From Planctomycetota bacterium (GTDB lineage Bacteria > Planctomycetota > PLA2): a stretch of DNA of 64,000 nucleotides. The position numbers and the translations under genes are program-made. Each line of letters starts with the position of its first letter. Within the stretch, counting starts at the first letter, position 1. Below are positions 41,301 through 48,163 of the stretch, in pieces. The stretch covers positions 1 through 64,000 of the forward strand of contig JAJFFF010000054.1 of the NCBI GenBank assembly GCA_021776785.1. The letters are read 5' to 3'. Below the pieces are notes generated by a model. That model had not been told where the DNA came from and did not search any database. It worked only from the letters and a program-made list of their open reading frames with translations.

Positions 41301-41565
41301 TGGGTCCGTACTTGAGTTTCCAGAGTTCTAAGAACTCTTTGTACGGAACCAACACGCGCTCTTTGTCCGTGCCGAGCAACTCCTCGAGTTTCTCGTAAGG
41401 CACATAGATCTTGTGAAGGTCGGGCGTCTTTTTCGGCGTCGCGTCGGCCGGCGCCTCCTTGTCGGATTTCGGTTGCTCCGGCGAGTCCGGCGCTTGGCCA
41501 AACCCAGCAGTCGCAAAAACAAACAGACCAAGGCCCAGGATCAGGAGCGAGCGCGTAGATACCAT
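38329..41565 (-). CDS. Large secreted, membrane-anchored beta-rich protein, paralogue of the giant protein
   Basis: 1078 residues from ATG 41565, which lies 6 bases after a -10-like GATCCT; a TTG at 41583 is an alternative. A signal peptide (LLILGLGLFVFATAGFG) is followed by a Pro/Lys/Glu linker. The N-terminal module (IYVPYEKLEELL, VLVPYKEFLELWKLKYG, then ARYEGRVQNGIASFTATIEI and WHRVPLGFSKVAFEEVLVDG) recurs in both units of the next gene. The C-terminus has three or so membrane helices and a basic tail. No enzyme motif is visible. The two genes overlap by 4 bases and surely form one operon. Confidence 0.8.
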   Translation of the reverse strand: MVSTRSLLILGLGLFVFATAGFGQAPDSPEQPKSDKEAPADATPKKTPDLHKIYVPYEKLEELLGTDKERVLVPYKEFLELWKLKYGPNSTPDRPPVPFAVDAARYEGRVQNGIASFTATIEIEVFGDGWHRVPLGFSKVAFEEVLVDGKPGVLTPGKSGYHLIMRGRGRHTIKARFVAGVVKGKEFATSAFSLPSAPLSRMTFRVPGKGTEISLKPARAHSTTDDGDDTLLLAFLGPQSSVQLRWRYQPEVVDTEPPLLFATQSQRIHVEERVLRGSAEFQLRILRTAAGTFRFTIPQGAQVLEVEGAKIRTWSFEGDKRETLRVVLHQPVLGNYTLRIGYERALTVPGALALPPFRLANASGESGFVRVESAEGVGVRTSTLENVFQEDLSALPKSLQGKGRALGFRFPSTPYSLGLLTERIQPLTTLKSRTRVTVERRTYALDAALTFTVERAGLFSLLIEIPDGIKLTDIGTPALVDSYRERTEDGKQLLEIDLKGRKIGTFVLPLRGEAELDLAQGELTAPLVRVRNIDRQEGTIGVYMDPAIKAAATTKNVIPLEPAKLQREDRFAASQPLTFAWRYRGDGASVEFKVESRKPKVTCDVRYSLQADEARVRVRADLVYNVQFSGVEKFQFRVPKSIVETLKVTGKNVREKPHADDAVVEGKQPTTTYTVTLQGPTLGEVVLTAEYDAVFPAALRVNENRRVAIPAVFPLEIERGNTYVAVRKSPVIKVDGGSTDYEQIDAAELPASIAGDDVFLALRRFDKPTAFPVDLTKHEYQPVADLVVRHTHLKTVLTGEDRATTTAFFEVLNNDRQFLALRLPEGHEVLELRVADKPEKPRIGKEGVLLVPLLTGLRKDATFRVAVAYTHPVDNGNAVSRRVRLVGPRLPAIEDQSAPVQALLTWSVHHPSDWQVRHYGGNVTPAGADAEIGSWLHVAIRTLGNLVKPTARATPQRDGRRLAKANFQDIVPMFRERASVEALFTNGTGDAELEIAYATTTAHVVHILLALLAAAAAVIILARSFPLWRVAGLITLGVLIVLAFVTRSWVPIWNGALAGAVGTALVLAIGRRVNRSKA

Positions 41566-41615
41566 CCGTATAGGATCCCGCAAACACGCGGCGCTCCGGT
41601 CAAATCCCGGTCACA

Positions 41616-42218
41616 CTAACGGGCATCAAGCAGAGCGCGAAAACGGCGGGCGGCCTCTCTCGGATCGGGAGCGCGCCAGATCGCATGCGAGACGGCGACG
41701 CGCCGAGCGCCCGCGGCGACGAGCGCACTCACGTTGTGCGTGGTGATGCCGCCGATCGGATAGACGGGAAGCTTGGTGGCCCCTTCGATCGAGGCCACGA
41801 GTGTGGCGCCACCGGGCGTGTGGGTGAGTTTTTTGGTTGCCGTGGGAAAGATCGGGCCCAGCCCTAAGTAGTCGACGTCGCGCGCCGCCCCGACTTCGTC
41901 GCGAGTGTGCGTGGAGAGACCGAGGATGCGATCGGGGCCCATCAGCGCGCGCGCGTCGGCGATCGGTAGGTCGTTTTGTCCCAAATGCACGCCGTCCGCT
42001 TGGGCCTGTTCGACAAGATGCGCGCGATCGTTGAGCAAAAACAACACGCGCGCCGCGCGGCACACGGCGCGCATTTCAAGCGCCCATCCGAGCACGTCGG
42101 CATCGGAAGCGCCTTTCGCGCGCAACTGCACCGCACCCACGCCTCCTTCGATGGCATTTTGCAACGTTTCGCGCGTGCCGGTGCGCGGGTCGGCGATCAA
42201 GTAAACGATGCGTTCGAT
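41616..42218 (-). CDS. thiE: Thiamine-phosphate synthase
   Basis: About 200 residues. ThiE joins the pyrimidine and thiazole halves of thiamine. Signatures are VYLIADPRTG (strand 1 with the usual ITD as IAD), AVQLRAKGASD, LFLLNDRAHL, GVHLGQNDLP, LGLSTHTRDEVGAA, DYLGLGPIFPTATK and PVYPIGGITTHNVSALVAAGARRVAV. No ATG, GTG or TTG precedes strand 1 in frame within the plausible start region: the first is TTG at 42200, which would cut it off. I place the start at ATC 42218, 9 bases after a TATAAT shared with the divergent gene. Other thiamine genes are absent. Confidence 0.88.
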   Translation of the reverse strand: MERIVYLIADPRTGTRETLQNAIEGGVGAVQLRAKGASDADVLGWALEMRAVCRAARVLFLLNDRAHLVEQAQADGVHLGQNDLPIADARALMGPDRILGLSTHTRDEVGAARDVDYLGLGPIFPTATKKLTHTPGGATLVASIEGATKLPVYPIGGITTHNVSALVAAGARRVAVSHAIWRAPDPREAARRFRALLDAR

Positions 42219-42227
42219 AGCTCGAAG

Positions 42228-42235
42228 ATTATAAT
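42228..42235. promoter_or_regulatory. Palindromic -10 box ATTATAAT serving two divergent genes
   Basis: ATTATAAT reads TATAAT on both strands. On plus it ends 6 bases before the ATG at 42242; on minus it ends 9 bases before the ATC codon at 42218 of thiE. The intergenic space is only 23 bases, so the same hexamer pair must serve both and polymerase can use only one direction at a time. Confidence 0.65.
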
Positions 42236-42241
42236 GGGCGT

Positions 42242-42841
42242 ATGGCTCAGACCAGCCGTTGGCAGATGATTGTCGACCCTTCGACCGGAGCGGATGCGCG
42301 CGAGGAAGCGTGGCAGTCGCTGCGCGGGCGCATCCGGCCGCCGATTCTGTTTCAACTTCGGCGCCGGATGGAGGGATATCGCCACACTGAAGACGTGGCG
42401 GATGACATCTGCACGCTCGTCCGCGCGCGCTATGAAGGTGCGGGCGACGAAGCGATGCGGCTGCGCGATTGCTTGCGCCAAGAGCTCGCCAATTTCTTCG
42501 AAGAGGCGGGCAAAGACAGCGCGTTAGACGACGACGAGTTCGACCGGGACTGGGCGACCGCGTTTTTCGCGTCCGCTTTGGATGAACTGCGTCGCCAGGC
42601 GCCGGACGCACACCTTTTGTTCCTGCGTGCGTACGAGCGCCCGGAGCAACCCCTGACGCCGGCCCAAATCGCCGCGAAGCTCGATCTTCCGATCATGGAA
42701 GTGGCGCAGCGTATGGAGACCGGTCGCGCCGAACTGCGCACGCTGTTCGAGCGTGAGATCGGTCACACCGTGAGCCGCGCGGAAGCGATTCCCGAAGAGC
42801 TCGACCGGTACCTGCCGCGCGCGCACGCGCTGCTCGCGTAA
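42242..42841 (+). CDS. ECF-like sigma factor, planctomycete type
   Basis: 199 residues. The N-terminus SRWQMIVDPSTGADAREEAW, then LFQLRRRMEGYRHTEDVADDICT, matches the region 2 pattern of planctomycete ECF-like sigma factors. A region 4-like helix-turn-helix is at about 140-175 (LTPAQIAAKLDLPIMEVAQRMETGRAELR). Region 2 is diverged and the acidic EDVADD core is kept. It starts leaderlessly from a perfect TATAAT. No anti-sigma gene is beside it. A regulator role is likely; RNA polymerase binding is inferred only. Confidence 0.65.
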   Translation: MAQTSRWQMIVDPSTGADAREEAWQSLRGRIRPPILFQLRRRMEGYRHTEDVADDICTLVRARYEGAGDEAMRLRDCLRQELANFFEEAGKDSALDDDEFDRDWATAFFASALDELRRQAPDAHLLFLRAYERPEQPLTPAQIAAKLDLPIMEVAQRMETGRAELRTLFEREIGHTVSRAEAIPEELDRYLPRAHALLA

Positions 42842-42920
42842 TCGCTAGGCGGTCCGGACTCCGCCGGTCGTTTGCCGGTTGGCGAAGTCCGCGCCGGCCC
42901 GTTGCCTGTCGCTGCGCCGG

Positions 42921-42951
42921 TCGCTGCGCCGGCCGTCGTACGGCGCAGCGA
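42921..42951. terminator. Hairpin between converging genes
   Basis: TCGCTGCGCCG (42921-42931) pairs perfectly with CGGCGCAGCGA (42941-42951). A second hairpin (CCGAAGCT / AGCTTCGG) overlaps the stop codon of the DUF3299 gene right after it, and GTCGCTGCGCCGG is directly duplicated at about 42908-42932. No T run, so termination is only inferred. Confidence 0.5.
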
Positions 42952-42961
42952 TGGGCCGAAG

Positions 42962-43726
42962 CTACCGCAGCTTCGGCGGAATGACTTCGATGCCCTCGAT
43001 GCGGTACAGGCTCATCACGATGCCGTTTTCCCACAGCTCGCCGACCGACATCTTGCCGCGGACCACGGCCGGAACTTCGACCGCTTCATACGGCGCTGTC
43101 TTGCCCTCGGCCATCGTCACGTGGATCCACTCGTTCATCTTGGGCACTTGGCCGAAGCAGCATGCGAGCTGGTTCACGACCAGCACGAACTCTTCGATCT
43201 TGTCCTCTTTCATCCGGATCGGAATGATGAACCCGCGAATCTCGACTTCTTTTTTGTCGAACTCTTCACAGATCGCTTTGGGGATCTGGTTCGTGTCGTT
43301 TTCGATCGCGCCGATCTCGGGGAACTTGTAGGTGTAGCCGCCGAGTTTTTCAAACGAGAGCTTGAGGTACTTGCCGGGCTTGCCCGCGTTTTTTTTGACC
43401 TCGCTCAGCGGGATCAACTTGGGCCGCGATGTGCCGTCGGTGCCGGACGTGCCGTCCCTTGTCGGGTCGGGGTTCACGACTCCGCCTTCCGGCTTCGTGT
43501 CGTTTTTCGCGAGCGGTTGCGGGTCGTTTTTCACGCGGTCGGCAGGCCGAAGCGCACGGCCGTGTCCGATGGACTCGGGGTTGATCGTGACCGCACCCGC
43601 GCCGTCTTCGCAGCTAAGGCAGCGATTCATAATCGCGCCGCCGACGACGGCCACGACCACGACGCCACTCACGAAGAGCGCGTTCACGGCTCCGGACTGT
43701 CGATCAAGCTTGCTCATGGTTTGCAT
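42962..43726 (-). CDS. DUF3299 family membrane-anchored protein
   Basis: 254 residues, ATG 43726 with GGAG about 8 bases ahead. One membrane helix near the N-terminus (about 14-33, ALFVSGVVVVAVVGGAI) is followed by Cys-rich CLSCED and a Pro/Lys linker. The DUF3299 domain (about 130-254) has VEIRGFIIPI, a conserved NQLACCFGQVPKMNEWIHV and ends in beta strands. DUF3299 proteins occur beside Zur-regulated ABC zinc genes in some Proteobacteria (zrg-type operons), a comparison from memory. It is the last gene of the ATPase-permease-lipoprotein set. Confidence 0.82.
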   Translation of the reverse strand: MQTMSKLDRQSGAVNALFVSGVVVVAVVGGAIMNRCLSCEDGAGAVTINPESIGHGRALRPADRVKNDPQPLAKNDTKPEGGVVNPDPTRDGTSGTDGTSRPKLIPLSEVKKNAGKPGKYLKLSFEKLGGYTYKFPEIGAIENDTNQIPKAICEEFDKKEVEIRGFIIPIRMKEDKIEEFVLVVNQLACCFGQVPKMNEWIHVTMAEGKTAPYEAVEVPAVVRGKMSVGELWENGIVMSLYRIEGIEVIPPKLR

Positions 43727-43765
43727 CCTATTCTCTCCATCTTATCGGCAATTTTCGTGCCCGCC

Positions 43766-44317
43766 CTACTCGGCCCACCGAATCGCGACCTTGTGGAACG
43801 TGCTGCCCTTCGCTTCGACTTTGGTGAGCGTTGCTTCCAAACTCTCTAACCCCTTGAGGCGCGCGTCTTTGACCAAAAACCGCTGCGTGTTCCCGACGGT
43901 CTCGCCGGTCAGCTCGTCGGCCTGGCCTTCGAGCTTGAGCGTTACGTCTTTGTCCGCAATCGTCGTTTTGAGGACGATTTCGTTCATGTTGAGGCGCAGC
44001 GGGTTTTCGACGTGCGCGTCCCAAAACCACACGGTGAGGGTCGCGTCTTCGTTGTCGACGAGCACTTCCACCCACGCGACGTGCTCGCCGATCTCGTTCA
44101 TCGTGCCGCCGTATTGGGCGTCGTTGGCGTGGCCGTGTGCTTCGTGCTCGCCGTCTTTGTCATGGTCGCCGTCGTGGTCGTGATCATGATCGTGATCACC
44201 GTCGTGCGAGTGGTGCTCTTTCTCGTGATCATGATCGTGGTCTTTGTCTTTCTTGTCGCCGCAACCCACAGCAGCGATTGCGAAACAGGAAACGAAGATG
44301 AGCAGAAGGTGACGCAT
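43766..44317 (-). CDS. Histidine/aspartate-rich metal-binding lipoprotein
   Basis: 183 residues. Signal peptide with lipobox AVGC (Cys about 19). Residues 20-65 are a run of His, Asp, Glu and Lys (DHDHDH, HHSHDGDH), a likely zinc or other divalent metal sponge. The rest is a beta-rich domain (WVEVLVDNEDATLTVWFWDA, about 80-180) with no known motif. His-rich periplasmic proteins with an ABC pair and DUF3299 protein are the pattern of zinc-starvation operons. It follows the permease gene by 9 bases. Confidence 0.8.
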   Translation of the reverse strand: MRHLLLIFVSCFAIAAVGCGDKKDKDHDHDHEKEHHSHDGDHDHDHDHDGDHDKDGEHEAHGHANDAQYGGTMNEIGEHVAWVEVLVDNEDATLTVWFWDAHVENPLRLNMNEIVLKTTIADKDVTLKLEGQADELTGETVGNTQRFLVKDARLKGLESLEATLTKVEAKGSTFHKVAIRWAE

Positions 44318-44326
44318 AGTTTTCTC

Positions 44327-45586
44327 TTAGGTTTGCGGGGTGAGGTTGGTCGCGACGTCGGTGCCGTACGCCTTTAGCGCAGGCAAGATTCCCGACAGCG
44401 CACCGAGGCCGATCATGTAAAGGGGCGTTTTCCACAGCGCTGGGTTGAACGCCAGCGTATCGACGATGACGCCGGTTCTATCTTTTACGACGGATGCAGC
44501 CACCGTGAGGATCAAGAAGTAAACGGCGAAGCCTAAGACGGCGCCGAACGCGGCGATCACGGCGGATTCGGTGATGATGGCGGCGAACACGGTGGTGCGC
44601 GTCGCGCCCAGCGCCCGCAGGATGGCGAACTCGCGACGGCGTTCGTTCATCGTGTTGTAAAGACTCGCGAGAATCGAACCCGCGGCAACCAACACGACGA
44701 GATACGCGACAAGCTCCAAGATCTTGGTGACCCAGCCGAGCTTGTCGAACAGCTCGCCCATGACGCCGTCGAGCGGCCACGCGAGCGTTGCGACGTTGCC
44801 GGAGTTGTTGATGCGCTGGGACAGACGCATGCCGGTGATCGGCGCGCGCCCGCGAAAGCGCAACATGACGGCGGAAATCTCTTTGTGTTCGTCCGGAATC
44901 GTGTCGACATCTTTGGGCTCATACATTTCGCCCTTGTCGTTGGCGAAGACGTGACCGCCGATGCGAAAAAACGCTTCCATCGGAATCCAGATCACGCGGT
45001 CGGACGGCGTGTTCGTCGGTTCCATCACACCGACCACTAAGAACTCGTCTTCCTCGTGCACCATGCCGTCCGGGTTGGTGCCGTGCGTCGGGTAAAACTT
45101 CGACCCGGCGCGCAGCCCGGTGCGTGCGGCGACTTCGCTTCCGATGACGGCCTCGGCGTAGCGCGAATTGAACGCGCGCCCCGGCGCGGCGACCCGGTAT
45201 TTCTTGCCGACCTGGTATTCGAACGCAAAGAGCTGTTCGCTCGTGCCGACGATGCGAAACCCCTGGTAGTTGTCGCCGAGCGCGTAGGGCAACGCGAGTT
45301 CAACAGCGGGGTCGGCCTCCACGGTCTTGTAGAGTTTGTACGGGATGTTGCCCGGCGAAGTCTCTAAGTGAAAGACAGTGTTCAGAACGAGCTGCAGTTT
45401 GCTGCCGCGCGCACCGAGCACGGCGTCAAACCCGATGTCGCCGCCGACGAACGCAGCGCGCGTTTGGGCGCTGAGCGCGAACACGGCCATCACGAGTCCG
45501 CACGCGAGCGCGGTCGCGATCACGGTGACCGCGGTCGAAAGCTTGTGCTGCCGCAAGCTGCGACGGACTAAGAACAGACTATGCAT
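44327..45586 (-). CDS. MacB/FtsX-type ABC transporter permease
   Basis: 419 residues. The first membrane helix (about 15-38) is followed by a large MacB-type periplasmic domain with DKGEMYEPKDVDTIP, and three helices form the C-terminal FtsX-like core (VAYLVVLVAAGSILASLYN, MNERRREFAILRALGAT, FGAVLGFAVYFLILT, ending IGLGALSGILPALKAYGTDV). This topology is that of mechanotransmission or lipoprotein-handling transporters rather than simple importers. The start lies 8 bases inside the ATPase gene, so translation is coupled. Confidence 0.88.
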   Translation of the reverse strand: MHSLFLVRRSLRQHKLSTAVTVIATALACGLVMAVFALSAQTRAAFVGGDIGFDAVLGARGSKLQLVLNTVFHLETSPGNIPYKLYKTVEADPAVELALPYALGDNYQGFRIVGTSEQLFAFEYQVGKKYRVAAPGRAFNSRYAEAVIGSEVAARTGLRAGSKFYPTHGTNPDGMVHEEDEFLVVGVMEPTNTPSDRVIWIPMEAFFRIGGHVFANDKGEMYEPKDVDTIPDEHKEISAVMLRFRGRAPITGMRLSQRINNSGNVATLAWPLDGVMGELFDKLGWVTKILELVAYLVVLVAAGSILASLYNTMNERRREFAILRALGATRTTVFAAIITESAVIAAFGAVLGFAVYFLILTVAASVVKDRTGVIVDTLAFNPALWKTPLYMIGLGALSGILPALKAYGTDVATNLTPQT

Positions 45587-46277
45587 CCGTAGGAGTCGTC
45601 GATTCGTAGTTGAGGTGCGCGCGATTGAGCTCGGCTAAGTCGACGACGCGGTCGAACTGCGCGAGGATCGAACTGTCGTGGCTGACCAAAAGCAGCGCCG
45701 CGTCTTGTTCGCGGCACAGGTCGCGGATCAGCGTGAGCGCCTCGCCCGCCAATCGCGGATCAAGGTTGCCGGTCGGTTCATCGGCCAACACGAGCGGCGG
45801 CTGGTTCGCCAGCGCGCGCGCGACGGCGACGCGTTGCTGTTGACCGACCGACAGCTGACTGGGGCGATAGTCGAGACGGTCGCCGAGCCCGACGCGGGTC
45901 AAAAGTTCACGCGCGCGGCCCGTGTTGGCGCCCGTGCCGAACATCATGCCCAAGCGCACGTTTTCTAAAGCCGTGTAACCCTGGAGCAGGTTAAACGTCT
46001 GAAACACGTAGCCAATCGACTGGGCGCGAATGCGATCGCGCGTGACTTCGCTGGCGTCGGTCACGAAGCGCCCATCCACCTCGATGGATCCGCCATCGGC
46101 CGTCAAAATCCCGGCGATCAGGTGTAGGAGCGTGGTCTTGCCCGACCCGCTGGCGCCGCGCAGAGCAACTTGCTCGCCCGCCGAAACCGCGAAATCCGCG
46201 ATATCGATGACCGGAGTCGTGGTCCCATCCGGAGCCCGATACGACTTCAAAAGGTCGCTAACAGCCAAGACGCTCAT
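45579..46277 (-). CDS. ABC transporter ATP-binding protein of the LolD/MacB class
   Basis: 232 residues. Walker A GASGSGKTT, Q-loop YVFQTFNLL, signature LSVGQQQRVAVARALA, Walker B LVLADEPTGNLD and the switch His in LLLVSHDSS. The short LolD-like form partners the MacB/FtsX-type permease downstream. It heads a four-gene unit (ATPase, permease, His-rich lipoprotein, DUF3299 protein). The ATG directly follows a palindromic operator overlapping the -10 box, so the whole unit is probably repressed by a Fur-family regulator such as Zur. Confidence 0.9.
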   Translation of the reverse strand: MSVLAVSDLLKSYRAPDGTTTPVIDIADFAVSAGEQVALRGASGSGKTTLLHLIAGILTADGGSIEVDGRFVTDASEVTRDRIRAQSIGYVFQTFNLLQGYTALENVRLGMMFGTGANTGRARELLTRVGLGDRLDYRPSQLSVGQQQRVAVARALANQPPLVLADEPTGNLDPRLAGEALTLIRDLCREQDAALLLVSHDSSILAQFDRVVDLAELNRAHLNYESTTPTDA

Positions 46278-46293
46278 TGATAAACGATTATCA
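46278..46293 (-). promoter_or_regulatory. Fur/Zur-like operator overlapping the promoter of the ABC operon
   Basis: TGATAAACGATTATCA is a perfect 6-bp inverted repeat (TGATAA / TTATCA) with a 4-base centre, resembling Fur-family sites. On the minus strand GATAAT (46292-46287) is a -10 box 9 bases before the ATG at 46277, inside the palindrome. Repressor binding would block transcription start. Confidence 0.55.
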
Positions 46294-46429
46294 TATACGG
46301 AATCGGCCCGGAGCCCGCGATTTCTGTAGCGGCCTCAAAAAAGTCGATCCGCGCGCGCTGAGCTAAGGACCGTTCAGGTAGTCGCGTGGGGTTGCCGCAG
46401 CGAGAAACTGGCGCGAAGATGGAATCGAG

Positions 46430-46981
46430 GTGAGCGATCTCATAGACACCTTCCACCGGTCAACCGAGGCGTTGATGCCGCGATTCGGTGTGAGCAACGA
46501 ACTAGAGGCGCCAGCTTCCAACTCGCTACTCCGCGCACGGGAGCGCAGGCATGGCGTGGAGTACCCGCGCAGTCTAAGAGAGCTGTTTTTGGGTGTAAGT
46601 CGCTCCGTGTTCTGTACGTGGGTTCTTCCCGTGTCGTTGCATGAGAGCCTACCTCAGAAGTTTCGTTGCATGGACGGTGGCGGTGTGACGTTTTGCTACC
46701 GCCAGTTTCCGATTGATCGGCCGTCGGGAACGTGGATCAACGTGTTTCCGATTAGTGTCCACATCTACTGGAAATCGGATAAGCGGGAAGTGTGGGTAGG
46801 CGGCTACCGGAAGTACGATCGCATCCCGCAGGAACTAGATGACTTCTTGGTGAATTGGTTCGCGCTTGGGTTCATTGACAAGCCTCAGCAGCTGAAGCTG
46901 TTCATCAACAAACGAACCAAGAAACTCGACAGCAATGGGGCGAATGGACGACGCTGGCGCGAGATCGTGGGTCTGCCGTAG
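46430..46981 (+). CDS. SUKH/SMI1-like protein, first of a tandem pair
   Basis: 183 residues from GTG. A segment ERRHGVEYPRSLRELFLGV near residue 38 is like the SMI1/KNR4 (SUKH) motif, whose members are often immunity proteins against polymorphic toxins. It is a paralogue of the next gene: the last 23 residues (FINKRTKKLDSNGANGRRW) are nearly identical, the middle is not. The N-terminus (LIDTFHRSTEALMPRFGV) is also shared. No toxin gene is visible, so an immunity role is a guess. Confidence 0.55.
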   Translation: MSDLIDTFHRSTEALMPRFGVSNELEAPASNSLLRARERRHGVEYPRSLRELFLGVSRSVFCTWVLPVSLHESLPQKFRCMDGGGVTFCYRQFPIDRPSGTWINVFPISVHIYWKSDKREVWVGGYRKYDRIPQELDDFLVNWFALGFIDKPQQLKLFINKRTKKLDSNGANGRRWREIVGLP

Positions 46982-47022
46982 TACGCGCGACCGTCCACAA
47001 GAACCTCACATAGGACAGTTTG

Positions 47023-47568
47023 ATGAGCGCGCTAGTTGAGGCGTTCCACCGGTCCGCCGAAGTACTCCATCCACGCTTTGGCGTGCGCAAGGAGCTCGAC
47101 AAAGTAGCGTCGCGAGCACTCCTGCGGTCCCAGGAGCGTAAACGCGGTTTTGAGTATCCGGAGTGTCTGCGTCAGGTGTTTCTTGGCTTGAGCCGGAAAG
47201 TGTCGTTCACCTGGGCACTACCGCTGTCCGTGCAGGAAGAACTACCCCGATCGTTGCACGGCCTTTGCGGAGGCGCGTGCAGTCTTGGCTATTGGTGGCC
47301 CTGTATCGACTTCGGAAAGTGGTCCCAAGTACTTGAAATCAGTTCACGTATCGGATGGCACACGAAGAAGAAGCAAGTGTGGGCGGGAACGTACGATCAG
47401 TTTGTTCGCATCCCGCAAGATCTAGAAGACTTCTTGATGCACTGGATGGCTCTAGGGTTCATTTTCGATCTTGAGAACACGCGAGTCTTTATCAACAAGC
47501 GAACCAAGAAGCTAGACAGCAGCGGCGCGAACGGGCGACGATGGCGTGAGTTCCTCGGTTTGCCGTAG
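47023..47568 (+). CDS. SUKH/SMI1-like protein, second of a tandem pair
   Basis: 181 residues from ATG 47023 with AGGA nine bases ahead; a TTG codon just before is in frame too. It is a diverged copy of the 46430 product: LVEAFHRSAEVLHPRFGVRKELD and ERKRGFEYPECLRQVFLGL match, the middle third differs, and the final 20 residues are almost the same. A SUKH-like fold is suggested. The pair looks like an old local duplication with homogenised ends. Confidence 0.55.
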   Translation: MSALVEAFHRSAEVLHPRFGVRKELDKVASRALLRSQERKRGFEYPECLRQVFLGLSRKVSFTWALPLSVQEELPRSLHGLCGGACSLGYWWPCIDFGKWSQVLEISSRIGWHTKKKQVWAGTYDQFVRIPQDLEDFLMHWMALGFIFDLENTRVFINKRTKKLDSSGANGRRWREFLGLP

Positions 47569-47640
47569 CTCGCTCTGAAGGGGGCTACGCCTCGCGTCGT
47601 CTAAGTCGTGACGATCACGCACCGGGCCCGGAGACTACCC

Positions 47641-48063
47641 ATGACCGACGCCGAATTTTTGGCCGCTTTTGAGTCCTGCACGCTGCCGTTTGCGCAGTGG
47701 AACCATCGCGCGCACGTCCGCGTGACGTTTGCGACATTGCAGAGGCACGGCCTGGACGCGGGGATCGACCGGCTGCGCGAATGCATCAAGCGATACAACG
47801 CCGCCAACGACGTGCCTGATGGCCCGCTCCACGGCTACAACGAAACGACCACGGTCGCGTCGGCGCGCATCATTCACGCGGTAATGACGGCATACGCCGA
47901 TACGCACCCAGCGCCGGACAGCAGTTCGTTTTGCGATGTGCACCCACAACTCATGAGCAAGCACTTCCTGCGGCTCTTCTATTCGCCGGGCCAGCGCATC
48001 TTGCCCGAAGCAAAGACAACGTTCGTGGCCCCGGACCTCGCGCCGCTACCTGTCGCGTCCTAG
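47641..48063 (+). CDS. Small uncharacterised protein
   Basis: 140 residues from ATG 47641; an upstream GTG in frame is less likely. It begins MTDAEFLAAFESCTLPFAQW and then NHRAHVRVTFATLQRHG, a pattern of a small family of proteins of unknown function that also carry the GYNETTTVASARIIHAV segment, in which His, Tyr, Asn and Glu are conserved. No localisation signal is seen. A strong hairpin follows the stop. Confidence 0.6.
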   Translation: MTDAEFLAAFESCTLPFAQWNHRAHVRVTFATLQRHGLDAGIDRLRECIKRYNAANDVPDGPLHGYNETTTVASARIIHAVMTAYADTHPAPDSSSFCDVHPQLMSKHFLRLFYSPGQRILPEAKTTFVAPDLAPLPVAS

Positions 48064-48077
48064 CGCGGCCAAAAGAA

Positions 48078-48105
48078 AACGCCCCCGGCTTTCACCGGGG
48101 GCGTT
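48078..48105. terminator. Bidirectional terminator
   Basis: AACGCCCCCGG (48078-48088) and CCGGGGGCGTT (48095-48105) form a perfect 11-bp stem with a 6-base loop. The left flank AAAAGAAAA gives a U-rich tail on the minus strand, so it suits the 48164 gene especially and also ends the plus-strand 47641 gene. Confidence 0.85.
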
Positions 48106-48163
48106 CACTCTTTGTTGCCGAGACCGTTCCGCCCCGGAGGTTTCTTTCGTCTAGTGGCTCGCG

